A stretch of DNA of 64,000 bases from Miscanthus floridulus (GCF_019320115.1 NC_089597.1:118240000-118303999); one strand, 5' to 3'. Positions 35,800 to 46,459 are shown, counted from the first letter of the stretch. Numbers and translations are program-made. The notes: generated by a model from the letters alone, not told the origin.

Positions 35800-37330
35800 G
35801 ATTCCTTCCAGGCGAAGGAACTGGGCACCGAGCCCGCTACGGTCCAGGGGTTCGAAGGCTGGGCCCTCAGGGGTTTCGACAGCCGCCCCAGGGCAACAGA
35901 GTCAGGGGCAACTACGGGCGAGCCTATGCGAGGCCGAGGCCCAAGCAAGCGAAACGCTTGGGACGCCCTGTGTTGTGTCCGAGACCGGCAGGGAGGTCTC
36001 CGAATGGGATCCCACCGTAGGGAGGCACCGAGGCCCAGCGAACGGCCTCGGCACCCACTAGAGAAACCCTCCGGTACTCTTGGAGCGCGTCTCCGGACCG
36101 CTAGCCGACCCCCAGCGAACGGGGTACGGGCCTCCACTCGGACTTACCCGATAACAGCTCACCGGAAGTGCCATCGCTCGCGCCCACCGAGGGTAGCGTG
36201 GCACATTCCACCCCTCCTTCCGAGCGAAAAGGAAGCGCGAGGGTCGAATAAAAAGTCAGGAGAATCCCTGACGGCCCCCTTGCTCCGTGCAGAGGCTAAG
36301 GGACTCTTCCTGCAAAACGTTGCCGAGGCCCAGCGACTTGAGCTCGCACACGAGGGGTCTCGGCAAAACAAACCCTCCTTCCGAGCGAAAAGGAAGCGCG
36401 AGGGTCGTTCAAAAAGCCGGAAGAACTCCTGACGGCCCTCTCGCTCCGTGCAGAGGCTAGGGAGCTCCTTCTGCAAAAGACGCCGAGACCCCGCGACCTA
36501 GGCTCGCACCCGAGGGGGGCTCGGCAGTCAGACCCTCACGCGCGAGGGGCGAACCAAAAGCCAGGGGACCTGTGACCGCTCTCTCGCTCCGTGCGAGAGA
36601 CTCGGGGGCTCCTCCTGCAACTTTGCCGAGACCCAGCGGCTCAGGCTCGCACACGAGTGGGCTCGGCAAACAGCCCCCCCGTCCGAGCGAAAAGGACGGG
36701 CGGGGGACGGGCAAAAAAGCCGGGAGGACCCCTGACCGCCCTCTCACTCCGTGCGGAGGCTAGGGGGCTCTTCCTGCACCCAAGATAAAGACAAGCGACC
36801 CGAGCCCGTTACGGTCCAGGGGTTCGAAAGCTGGGCCCCCCAGGGGTTTCGATAGCTGCCCCAGGGCAAAAGAGTCAGGGACGACTACGGGCGAGCCTGT
36901 ACGAGCGCGCCCCGTGTCGTGTCCGAGACCGGCAGGGAGGTCTCCGAATGGGATCCCACCGTAGGGAGGCACCGAGCCACCGAGGCCCAGCGAACGGCCT
37001 CGGCACCCACTAGAGAAACCCTCCGGTACTCTTGGAGCGCGTCTCCGGACCACTAGCCGACCCCCAGCGAACGGGGTACGGGCCTCCACTCGGACTTACC
37101 CGATAACAGCTCACCGAAGATGCCATCGCTCGCGCCCACCGAGGGTAGCATGGCATCCTCCACCCCTCCTTCCGAGCGAAAAGGAAGCACGAGGGTCATA
37201 CAAAAAAGCCGGGGGAACCCCTGACGGCCCTCTCGCTCCAGGCAGAGGCTAAGGGGCTCTTTCCGCAAACATCGTCGAGGCCCCGCGACCCGAACTCGCA
37301 CCCACGGGCCTGGCAAACACGATCAAAACG
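35800..37330. repeat. Internal repeat region between antisense gene and 3' LTR
   Basis: A block of about 340 bp (35833-36170) recurs at 36798-37140, sharing TTACGGTCCAGGGGTTCGAA and GGGATCCCACCGTAGGGAGG. Between and after the copies are about five units of roughly 155 bp, marked by TCCGAGCGAAAAGGA (near 36220, 36382, 36681 and 37170) and by GCTCCGTGC..GAGGCTA words (36285-37240). No gene is visible. The region lies upstream of the antisense gene, so it may supply its promoter. Confidence 0.7.
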
Positions 37331-37516
37331 CCTCACTCGAAAGAGAAAAAAGCCCCTGAAGAAGTGAAAATCACTCCTCCAGGGCCTCGGGGGCTACACC
37401 CGGCGGGTGCGCTCGCGCGCACCCACCGAAACCTCGAAAACAGAACCCCATCCCGACAGGAACTATCAAGAGCCAATTCTCATCAGAACCTCAGGGGGAG
37501 TGCCTCCACTCCCCCC

Positions 37517-37532
37517 AAGGCTCGGGGGCTAC
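37517..37532 (+). other. Polypurine tract of the young element
   Basis: AAGGCTCGGGGGCTAC directly before the 3' LTR. The purine run is imperfect but correctly placed. Confidence 0.55.
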
Positions 37533-39420
37533 TGTCGGATACCGTGAGAAGGGGTACCCTAAGCAAGGTCAAAAAACGACTGCTTAGATTTCGTAAAGAT
37601 CGAAACCAGCTAAACACTGCTGGCCTCGGCCGATTCTCCGACTCGCCCGAGGCCTCATCGGGCCTCGGCCGATTCTCCGATTCGCCCGAGGCCCCCTCAC
37701 CGTGGGCCTCGGTCGATTCCCCGCCGAAGGCCTCGGCCGGGCCACCGACCCTCCGTCTCACGCAAGGAGGGCTCGGCAGCACTCCGCTACCTCTTCCTTC
37801 TCCCGTCCCTCTGGCAAAACGTCGCGTCACATCAACTCAGCCAACTGCTGCCCCTGACAACAGCCGCACGCCCGGCACAGTACAGCAAGTGGCCGATGGG
37901 ACAGGAGGCAGGACTAGGCAGGGGTTACCCGCCACTGTACTAACCACCGTAACGCCCATGCCTCACTGTACTGCCAACTCCTGCACCAAGGACAATGCAG
38001 CGCGGGGAGCCACATCTGGGCTACTGTGGCCTCGGAATCAGTACCCAGGGCCAATAACTCCCCCCAAGACCTCGACAGATTGCCTCACGGGCTCGGCAGC
38101 GTGAGGGTCCATGACCACCGAGCCCCACACGATGGCTCGGCCTCGGCATCTGCAGAGCCGCTACTCCCTACGACGTCATTACACGGCAACCAGCACGTCG
38201 CGCCATGTCCTGCATCAAGCCGTACTGGAGCCCCGCGACGCACGAGACCGAGTATGACCAGCATGTCACTTCCGCACGTCCCATCAAGGCGCTCAACCAC
38301 TCCGACAAACCCCACGACGGCACAGTACAGCGAAGTGGCAGACCAGACGACCGTCACGTCAGCACCCTGCCATCCACGGCGGGACTGTGCAGGGGTTACC
38401 GGCTACTGTGCCGCCTAAACTCCTACACCCAGGACGGACACGACGTGGGGAGTCGGAACCGGGTTCCTGTGACCTCCGACGAACTAACTGAGTTCCGCCT
38501 CGCCCGAGACTCCCGGTAGGGCCTCGGGCGAACTGGCCATGTTCCGCCTCGCCCGAAGCTGGGCTCGTCCCGCAACCTCGTCGCCTCCACCTCAAAAGTC
38601 ACTCTGGCAGGCTATCACATCCAATTAAAGCGCCCAGCTGCCCCCACTACGTAAGCCACGATCGGTAGTACGCCGCGACAGGGGCGACAGGACAACGGCC
38701 AAATCGCCTTTTTTCCATCCCTTACTGACGATACAGGGTACCGTATCCTGTAGATGCACGTTCCGCACTGTTCCGCCTAAATCAACTATCGACGATGGCC
38801 GCCCAGACCTCACGTTGCCACCTGCTGAAGGCCTCGGCACAGCAGGCCTCGGCACAGTGGGTCTCGGCCTCAGCACGGCAGGCTTCATCACAGCCTACTA
38901 CGGCAGCCACCAGACCTCGGCACTTCACCAAGTCAACAAAAGTACAGGAGCGCCACATGTCGCCAGACCATACCGATTAGACATCGACGGAAACTCCCAC
39001 AACGCCATGCTACTCCAGGGAGCGGAATACGTCAGCAAATAGTAGCCTTCTCATGTACTTCTGGCTTCCTCCTTGTGACTATAAAAGGAGGTAGCCGGGG
39101 CCATTTCTAGGGGGGCAGAGAAAAAACGAACACACCGATAGAACCACGCACTTCCGGGCTGCTTGGGAGCAACGTCTCGAGCAGTCCGCATCACCCTCGC
39201 CGAGATCTGGGGTTAGCTCCCTCTCTCACCTAGCTTGTAACCCCTACTACGAGCACTCAGATGCAAGGAATACAAGATCGATCTCTCAGACTGGACGTAG
39301 GGCTTCGATTGCCCGAACCAGTATAAACCTTGTGTCTCTTTGCATCACCATCCGGGATTAGGGGCACGCAGCACAAATTCACTCGTCGGTTGGGGGACCC
39401 CCGGTTCCAAAACACCGACA
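37533..39420 (+). repeat. 3' LTR
   Basis: Same ends as the 5' LTR. I saw five transitions and one inserted base (near 37975) relative to it. It is followed by the GAAGT target duplication. Confidence 0.93.
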
Positions 39421-39425
39421 GAAGT

Positions 39426-40568
39426 ACTAACATTATTTCCCCCTCTCTCAAACCTTCTCACTTAACCCCCTGATTTTTCCCTAATTCACCTGCGCGTACC
39501 CCCGACAACTTAGTGCACGGCAGCGCGGTGAGCGGTGGCACTGAGCGCCTACGCCGGCCACCTGGGAACTACGCAAGATGCGCTGGAGCAAGCTGGAGCG
39601 ACGCGTGGCCATCCGCTATGGCGGCGCAGCTGCCCCAGCGATCTAGAGCACCTATTGGCTAGCGAGAGAGCATTAGTAGACTACCGTGGACCTTGCCGAG
39701 GTGACGGTTGGGGTGGAGGATGGTGGAGGAGAGCTGGCGATGTGCGGCCGAGCCATGCGGCAGTGCACCGCGGCGGCACGGTCGCGTTAGTGACGATAGG
39801 GAGGCGGTAGAGGTTCGGCTAAGGCACGTAAGGTGGAGAGGGAGGCAAGGTGAAGCTAGTGGTGCAAGTGAATTGGCTTGGTAGGGACGGTAGGAGGGCT
39901 ACCCACATCCACGGCCGGACGCGGCCTTATTGGCACGATGGCGGAAGAAACTCTAAATTGGGGCTTGGCCGGGCACGGTTCAAGGCTAGGTAGGGTCAGG
40001 CAGCGAGAGGACCTAGTGGTGAAGCCGTGGATACGATGAATTGAATGGAGGTGATCGTTCACTGGGTAAATTGGATGGCGCGGCTCGTGGCGATGGTAGA
40101 GGGAGAAAGAGAGAAAGAGAGAGATGGGGCATGGTAGGTGGGCTCTACACGTCCTTGCCTTGGCGGTAGACGGTCAGCGTGAACGTGGAGGCACACGTGT
40201 AGACGCTATGGACAAGGCGCGCACATACCGGACTGGCATGGCCCAAGCGTCCGCAGTGTCTTAAATGACAAGGCAATGGTGAGTCCGGCCACATGCGCGC
40301 GGCAGTGGTAGCCTCGAACTGGGCTGGCAGCGGCGCAGAGGGTACAGCGAACAGGCACGGATGCAATGACGATGCGATGGTTGCGGCAGCGTCGCGGTGC
40401 GAGACGGGTCAGCAGCGTGGCGAGGCTACACGGACGCGGCGGCAAGGTGATAGCACCAGCAGTGGCTTCGTCGTGGCATGGGGTGGGCGACAGCAGCTCG
40501 GCGCGGTGGGGCCAGCGACAGTCGGGCCGTAGCTAGGCCAGAGGCAGCCATGGTCGGCCACGCACAGC
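39426..40568. other. Continuation of the gypsy-type solo LTR, no gene
   Basis: GC-rich interior of the LTR that starts at 24957. Overlapping frames on both strands (such as 39535-39810 and 40293-40532) look like chance in GC-rich DNA. A GAGAAAGAGA tract is at about 40100-40125. Confidence 0.5.
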
Positions 40569-41394
40569 TGAAAGGTCCTTGTTTGGTTTTGGTAATTGAG
40601 TGACAACTTAGGTGGACTAATTGTGTTTATGTGAGATACACAGGTAATTAGTCTACAGGCACATGTGTGTGAGCAACATATGCCATGGAGGTGAAAATGG
40701 CTTGGAGATGTTGCAAAGCTCACACATGTGATGATGAAGGAGCTTATTGCACATGAGACATGACATTGAGTCATGTGATCAAGGTGGAGAAGATCAAGAC
40801 AAGACTTGGCTTGATGGACCGGTTGCAAGCGTGAAGGGCAAGTCGAAGGCTTTGGAGTGATGGACCGCGTGGCGGTGAAGCTTGAGCAAGACTTGACGCC
40901 GATGGACGATGGCAACGGTAAAGAGCAAGTGAAGTCAAGATCGATGAACCAATATGATCACGTGATGATATGAAGTGGATCATATCATTGTTGATCGTGT
41001 TGGTGCATGTGTTGCATCGATGTTGGAGGAGATGGAATGGAATGCGCAAGGCAAATGTATAACCTAGGGCATTTCATTTCACCGGTCATAGGAGTGTAGA
41101 GAAGTTTATGGCTGGGTTTATGATAGATGGCCGTACTATCAAGAGGAGCAAACTTATTTGCATATCGGTCATCTAAGTGCCACTCGAGTGATCTAACTTT
41201 GCATCGTCGCTAGGATTGAGTGGCGTGGCAAGTTGAGTGGCTAACACTTTGGAAAATGATTGTAAAAAGCTAACACACATACACATGGTGGTGTACACTT
41301 GGTGGTGTTGGCATATTTACAAAGGAAATAAAGTTGGAGTTGATGTGGATCAACTTGGTGAAGAAAAGGAGTGAGTCGCGCTGGTCAGAGAGTG

Positions 41395-41770
41395 ACCGGA
41401 CACATCTGGTCTGGTGATCGAACACGACCGGTATTAACCGACGAACTCAGCGACTGGACGCGTTCGGTCGCCACACCGGACGTGTCCGGTGTGAATCTGC
41501 ATGGTCGGTGTTCTGTGAACGGTCGACCGGACGCGTCCGGTCGGACCTGGGTGCTTACTAGACTCGACCGGACGCAGCACCTCAGTGTCCGGTCATGTCT
41601 GCCTCTGCGTCCTGTGTGAGCGTCCGGTCGGACATGTCAGAGAGCCGTTGTGGCAACAGCTAGCTTGAATGGGACACGTGGCGGTTAGGCGCTACCGGAC
41701 ACGTCCGGTATAGTGACTAGACGCGTCCGGTATGCACGACTGTCGCGTCCGGTGCTGCGTCCGGTCAGCC
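41395..41770. promoter_or_regulatory. Cluster of CCGGACnnGTCCGG palindromes
   Basis: At least three full palindromes (near 41491 ACCGGACGTGTCCGGT, 41528 ACCGGACGCGTCCGGT and 41694 ACCGGACACGTCCGGT) and several half-sites (GCGTCCGGT) lie 50-420 bases before the TATA box at 41818. They are CpG-rich and probably belong to the LTR promoter. Confidence 0.65.
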
Positions 41771-41817
41771 CGAAAAACGCCCAGTGAAGGGGTAACGGCT
41801 AGTTTAGCCCTTGGGGC

Positions 41818-41825
41818 TATAAATA
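41818..41825 (+). promoter_or_regulatory. TATA box of the second solo LTR
   Basis: TATAAATA in GGGGCTATAAATAGAAG, with the palindrome cluster upstream. Confidence 0.65.
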
Positions 41826-43543
41826 GAAGTGACCCTCAGCCATGGCTGGTGCGGAGCACCTTGGGGGACTTTGTGTCCATGCTTGAGAGTGCTTAGGAGC
41901 CCTCCATCTCACACATACTTGATAGTGATCATCCTATTGTGTGAGTGAGCAATTCTAGTGCGATTGCATCATGAGGTTGCATCAAGTGGCACTAGGTAAT
42001 CGAGTTGCAAGCCGGTGGTGCTTTTTACTCTTGGAGGTTGCCACCTCCTAGACGGCTTGGTGGTGGTCTCCGTGGAAGCCCGCAAGAAACTTATGCGGCG
42101 CTCCGGAGAAGTGCTTTGTGAGGGGTACTTGTGCTCGCCCCGCGGGAGTCGCGAAGAGCAACTTTAGTAAAGCGTGTCATTGAGCTACCCTCACTCAAGG
42201 GGTAGGTTCTTGCGGCGTCCGACGTGCGAGCTTAGCGGGTGATGCTAATTAGCCGCCGAACCACCAAGTGAGCGGTCGACACAACGGACTAGCGTGTTGG
42301 CAAACACGTGAACCTCGGGAGAAAAATCATCGTGTCAACTTTGTTCTTCCCATTGATTTGCATCCCCATTACACAAGCTTGTAATTACTTTTATACATAT
42401 TAAGCTCGTGTAGTTGCTCTTATAATTAGTTAGCTTGTGTAGCTTACTAGTTATCTTCTTGCTTGTGTAGTATAGAAGTAGCTCCTTTGCGTGGCTAATT
42501 TGGTTTCCGTAACCTTGTTAGTCACATTGCTTAGTTTGTGTAGCTAAGTAATTGCGCTCTCTAATTTGGCATTGGTTGCCTTGTTATTAAGTATTGCTAG
42601 TGAGCTTAGTTGGCTTTGTGCTCTTGCTTACTAGCATGTGTAGAAGCTCCCTTGTCGCCTAAAGTATTAGTGGTATAGGTTTGTGTGACCTTGCTTCTAG
42701 AATTGGTTAGGAGAGCTCTATCTAGTCCGGCACCTTTGTTGCCAATTAGTTTCTTTGAAAGGTGTTAGTGAATATAGATAGAGGGGTGTAGTCTTGGCTA
42801 GACCGATAGTTATAATTCCGCACTTGTTTCGGTTAGCCGACGAGATTAAGTTTTAGAAAAGACTATTCACCCTCCTCTAGTCGCCATCTCGACCCTTTCA
42901 GCAGCAGCGCGCGCACGTGATACCAACGCGGTGACGCCGAGCACCCGATCGTAGTGACCGCGCCCACGCGGCCAACCAACTCTAGACCGAGCTGTGCATG
43001 AATTTTAAAGCGCCCAAAACAACTAAATGGTTGCTTCAGGCGTCAAACCATCTTCACCATGCTCAAGATGTCATATGAGACTACCAAATCAAGCTATAAC
43101 TGTGCACCACCCTCTAACCCAATCTCTCAAAATAATTTGCTAAACATAGCAATGCCTAGCTGTTGACAGACTTAGAAATTTTTCTAAGTTTTTTAGCTGA
43201 ACTTGATTTCAATTTGCAATTTCTAAGCTAGTAAAAATATTAGCTAGTAATATTATTTTTTAACAGCAAGTATTTCACTGTCATCTACAAAGTTTGTACT
43301 TCAAACTTATTTAAGTATCATACACATGTTCTATAGTATTTTTGCTTAATAAAAATTAGTTTTAAACCCTACTTGATATACATGAACTGTTGAATCAACT
43401 TTCGTTTAATATTTTTATTAGTCTTTTTAAGTTACAAGAAATTTATCTACATATTCTATCACATGCATTAACACATAAACATGATGCTCATGACATATTT
43501 TAGTAAATAATTTAGGGTGTAACACCGAGGGTGTTACAAGTTC

Positions 43544-43693
43544 CTCTGCTACTCCATCCTATGGACGGCCGTCGCCGTGTCCTTCTACGTGGACGACGCG
43601 AGCGAGGTGCGCTGGTCGGACGCCATGGGTGGGGACTTCCCGTCCAAGCCCATGTCCGTGTACACGCCACCACGTGGGACACCTCCACCTGAG
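43544..43693 (+). pseudogene. XTH fragment, 3' part
   Basis: This is the continuation of the XTH fragment beyond the LTR. YSILWTAVAVSFYVDDASE, then VRWSDAMGGDFPSKPMSVY, match the conserved XTH stretch after the catalytic domain strand (family pattern YSILW..FYVDD..IR.V.R, then GGDFPSKPMS.Y). A one-base shift then yields TTWDTST before a stop. Together with 24672-24956 it forms one fragment of about 430 bp split by the 18.6-kb LTR complex. Confidence 0.8.
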
Positions 43694-43774
43694 GGCTAGG
43701 GGAGACAAGGGCTCTCGGCTATGAGTGGGTTTGACTAAAGGAGCGACCGGCGCTGGGCCTCAAGGCAGAAGAAG

Positions 43775-43981
43775 GCGGGGGCAAAACGGTCTTTTCCTGT
43801 GCTAAGTTAGGACTCCCACGGGACCTACTGCTCTGGCACGCTTGCGTGGCGTGCCACGTCAGCAAAAATGGCAAAAACGTATGAGACTCACTGTTTTGAA
43901 TGACAATTATGTAGGTTCCATCGTAAAACTAGTAAATGGAGAGGTGCCATCGATAAAAAATGGCAATAAGTGAAATATCCC
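43775..43981 (-). repeat. Right terminal inverted repeat of the Pack-MULE
   Basis: In reverse complement it starts GGGATATTTCACTTATTGCC and continues in step with the left repeat through CACCTCTCCA, TGGAACCTACA and TACGTTTTTGCCA. Confidence 0.85.
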
Positions 43982-43999
43982 GTGGCGCCGCGTTACGCA

Positions 44000-44553
44000 T
44001 CAAGATGGCAACGGGTACGTACCCGATGGGTACTGGCCACCCGTACCCGCACCCGCCAGATCAAAATCTTACCCGTCGGGTTACCCGTACCCGCAGGCGG
44101 GTAGAAAATTCATTCCATACCCGCACCCGACGGGTAATTCTTACCCGACAATATACCCGAGTTCACACACCAAAATATAATAGCTTCCAGCAAAACAAAT
44201 CAACAATAGAGCAGCAAAACAGAAATATGGGCTGGTGGAGTGGTGTGAGGATGAGGATTAGGGTTTGAGGGAGTTCTGGAATATATATACTCATATGCTT
44301 ATATGGGCCAAATATGGGCTATATGCTTATATGGGCTAAAATTGCAGAGGTTGGATATTATTTATGCGGGTTTTTTTTACCCGCGGGTATGCGGGTATGG
44401 ATAGTATACACCCACACCCGTACCCGCATACCCGATGGGTACAAGAATTCGTCCAATAACGTACCCGCGGGTGCAAAATGTCTTCCATACCAGCCTCCTT
44501 ATCGGGTAAAACCCGTCGGGTACTCGGATTTCGGGTACCCGTTGCCATCTTGA
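44000..44553. mobile_element. Non-autonomous hAT element in the F-box gene
   Basis: The terminal inverted repeat is TCAAGATGGCAACGGGTAC (start 44000), with its complement ending at 44553. It is flanked by a perfect 8-bp duplication GTTACGCA (43992-43999 and 44554-44561). The subterminal regions are crowded with ACCCG/CGGGT words. No transposase is present. It lies 18 bp from the Pack-MULE end, in the coding sequence of the F-box gene. Confidence 0.9.
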
Positions 44554-44633
44554 GTTACGCAGCATGTTCCTCGAGTTCCACCGCAGCGTGCTCCCTAGCT
44601 TGGCGTGCTCTACCGCAAGGACGTGGTCACACA

Positions 44634-45130
44634 AGTGGCGGACCCAGTGAGTAGTCCAGGTAGGTCCAAGACTACCCACAAATTTAGCCCAAAATTCTAT
44701 TACTACTCTTCAGAAACCGGCCCACGGTCACTCTCGTCTCAGCCCAGGCGGAAGACACCACAAATCCACAAGCTCTTCAAAAAAATAACACGCCCAAGAG
44801 GGATCGAACCGGGGGCCTCTTGTCTCAGGCTGCAGCGCGCTTACCAGTCCAGCTACGAAAGTTTGTTGGATAGGTGATACCCGCAACCCTATTTAATAAG
44901 ATAAAATAGGAAAAAATACCCCTTAATTAATCACCCATTGATATGCTAAATCATATCCTAAACGACTTTCTTTACCGTATGGAGAGAATATTTATGTAAA
45001 TTTCGAACCTTTTAAATGTATTATCGTAATTTAATTAATTTATAGCTATATTTATTCAACTTTTTATTTAGATTTTACAGTATTACACATAAATTTTTTT
45101 TACTAGAACTACCTGTCCCGGTCCGCCACT
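44634..45130. mobile_element. hAT-like element with a tRNA-like segment
   Basis: The ends AGTGGCGGACC (44634) and GGTCCGCCACT (45130) are inverted repeats, of the grass hAT type that usually starts CAGTGGCGGA. Flanks GTCACACA (44626-44633) and GACAGACA (45131-45138) agree at six of eight bases. Inside, on the minus strand, are a pol III A-box-like TAGCTGGACTGG (44855-44844) and a B box GGTTCGATCC (44820-44811). It splits the F-box coding sequence. Confidence 0.7.
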
Positions 45131-46184
45131 GACAGACACTTCCCCCTGCGTCGAATGCCGACGGCATACTTCGTCCCCACAATCTCCTTCCTCCCGGCGC
45201 GCGCTGCCGCCGGCCGCGGCCAATACGGCTGGTGCGCCGTCGATGCCCGCCACGGCCACGTCCTGCTCTGGCGGAGCGCTCCTTCGAGTTATGGGCGGGC
45301 TGATCTCTCCGTCTGGGACCCCGTCACGGACGAGCAGCGAGACCTGCTCGAGCCGCCGCTCTACTGCACGGGTACTATCGCAGGTGGAACGACGCCGCCG
45401 CCGCCGCCGGTGGCGACTGCGACCACCTCGACTGCCGCCAGAGACCTTTCCTGGTTGTCGTCATTGACATCAAGCCCCACAAAATGTACTTGTCCGTGAG
45501 GCTGCTGCGTGGAGCAACGTAACCGTTTGTGAGCGCCCCACCCCCAATTTCCTCACATCCTGAAGCCTGCGCCCGGCGTCCTCGTGCGGAGCGTGTTCTA
45601 CTTCTTGGTTCATCTTAACGACGAGATCGTGGAATACGACATGGCCACACGGGAAGTATCTATAGTTCGCCTACCACATGAGTCCGTCGTCTGACACGAA
45701 GCATTGTGCTCATGACTGATGATGATGGTGGGCTAGGATTTGCTGCCAACGTGAAGGACAAACTACAGCTATGGTCGAGGGTGGCTTGTCCAGATGGAGA
45801 TGCAGGCTTTGTTCTAACTAGAGTCATTGATCTTCGGAAAGTGCTTCCTTCAGGTGTACTCATCAAGAACTCAATTCAGGTGAATGGTTTCGCGGATGGT
45901 GGTGCCAACCGTGTCCTGTTCATAAGGATGTCAGATAAATTGAGAACGAGCTCTAGCTCGGTTGGCATGCATTGCAGGTGTGCACGCTGCCCACCAGCGT
46001 TCGTAATCTCAGATTCTGCGCTGGTGTTCTCACTGGAATTTATTCCCATAATAACATTTTAGTGAAGTCTCTCAACACGTGGTGCCACAAGAGAACTGCG
46101 ACGTACCCATCGCCTACAGAGCCTTCATGTTTCTGGTGACCTCTCAAGTACGCGTCTTCATATCTGTGTATAGTTGTAGGTCTG

Positions 46185-46459
46185 CCAAAGGGCCTCTAGT
46201 CCAACTGGTTAGAGCGTCCCGGCGGCACTTCTCAGGTCCTGGGTTAGACTCCTCGTGGGAGCGAATTTCAGACTGGGGTTAAAAAAAATCCCCTCATCTG
46301 TCCCACGCCAAAGCACAGGTCTAAGGACCGGCCCGTTCTCATAGGGCGACGGTGCCGCTGTGTAAGGGTGAGGCAGGGGTTCGGGGGTTTTCTGGGCGTG
46401 CGTGAGAAGGTTTTCTTCTAATGGCAATACCTGAGGGTGATCATACTCTCGCAGGTCCA
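46185..46459 (+). mobile_element. tRNA-derived SINE with 17-bp target duplication
   Basis: It is bounded by perfect copies of GTATAGTTGTAGGTCTG (46168-46184 and 46460-46476). It contains an A-box-like TCCAACTGGTTAGAGC (46200-46215) and a degenerate B box GGTTAGACTCC (46242-46252). The 275-bp body lies just downstream of the F-box remains. Confidence 0.8.

Larger units (their letters stand above)
27156..39420 (+). mobile_element. Young Ty3/gypsy (Tat-like) LTR retrotransposon
   Basis: The element is complete at 12.3 kb, with LTRs of 1,887 and 1,888 bp and a perfect 5-bp duplication GAAGT (27151-27155 and 39421-39425). I counted five substitutions, all transitions, and one 1-bp indel between the LTRs, so it is very recent. 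It holds a primer-binding site, a gag-integrase frame (plus), a long 3' region with an antisense spliced gene, repeats and a polypurine tract. The antisense accessory gene between integrase and the 3' LTR is a Tat-lineage trait (as in Grande and RIRE2-like elements). Without reverse transcriptase it is non-autonomous. Confidence 0.92.
40569..42900 (+). mobile_element. Second solo LTR, probably Ty1/copia (Sirevirus-like)
   Basis: It starts TGAAAGGTCC (40569) and ends GACCCTTTCA (42900), flanked by ACAGC and GCAGC (5-bp duplication, one transition). At 2,332 bp it has no interior. A TATA box (41818-41825) is preceded by a cluster of CCGGAC..GTCCGG palindromes, a trait described for Sirevirus LTRs. 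It was inserted into the older gypsy-type LTR. The lineage is inference from the palindromes only. Confidence 0.7.
24957..43538 (-). mobile_element. Solo LTR of a Ty3/gypsy-type element, itself interrupted
   Basis: The outer ends are TATGGCAGAATCG (24957) and GAGGGTGTTACA (43538). They align with the LTR at 5847-10930 (TGTGACAGAACCG and GGGGTGTTACA), all differences at the left end being transitions. Flanks are AGCTC (24952-24956) and AGTTC (43539-43543), a 5-bp duplication with one transition. No gag/pol or primer-binding site belongs to it, so it is a solo LTR of about 4 kb, left by recombination between two LTRs. Its three pieces are 24957-27155, 39426-40568 and 42901-43538. Confidence 0.72.
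23347..43981. mobile_element. Pack-MULE (Mutator-like element) carrying gene fragments
   Basis: Long inverted ends start GGGATATTT (23347) and finish AAATATCCC (43981). Each terminal repeat is about 200 bp and roughly 80% alike by eye, sharing words such as TGGAACCTACA, CTCATACGTTTTTGCCA and CCTAACTTAGCA. Flanks are a 9-bp duplication with two C/T differences: GCGGCGTCG (23338-23346) and GTGGCGCCG (43982-43990). Long TIRs with a 9-bp duplication define MULEs. No transposase is visible. The cargo is a receptor-kinase fragment (minus) and an XTH fragment (plus). The present 20.6-kb length is due to later LTR insertions; the original element was about 2 kb. Confidence 0.85.
23209..46145 (+). pseudogene. 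F-box protein gene shattered by nested insertions
   Basis: The gene starts at ATG 23209 with an F-box N-terminus: ELMEELVEEVLLRLPSENP, then SLVCTALVWKLWCHLICGV. It is cut at 23346 by a Mutator-like element. It resumes at 43982-43999 and 44554-44633 (LEFHRS, then LYRKDVVT in a shifted frame). After a hAT-type insertion it continues at 45139-45500, with GQYGWCAVDARHGHVLLWRS and LSVWDPVTDEQRDLLEPP. The tail at about 45560-46063 (VFYFLVHLNDEIVEYDMATRE, then LQLWSRVACPDGDAGFVL) carries a frameshift and stop near 45500-45695. The order matches the grass F-box family with a C-terminal repeat-like domain. Those proteins serve as SCF ubiquitin-ligase substrate receptors. With three insertions and frame breaks it cannot encode the full protein. 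Confidence 0.8.

Noticed and set aside
44811..44860. A functional tRNA gene on the minus strand
   Set aside because: The acceptor stem does not pair, and the segment is embedded in a hAT-type element.
45155..45499. A separate 114-codon gene
   Set aside because: It is the continuation of the F-box gene after the hAT-like insertion, not an independent gene.
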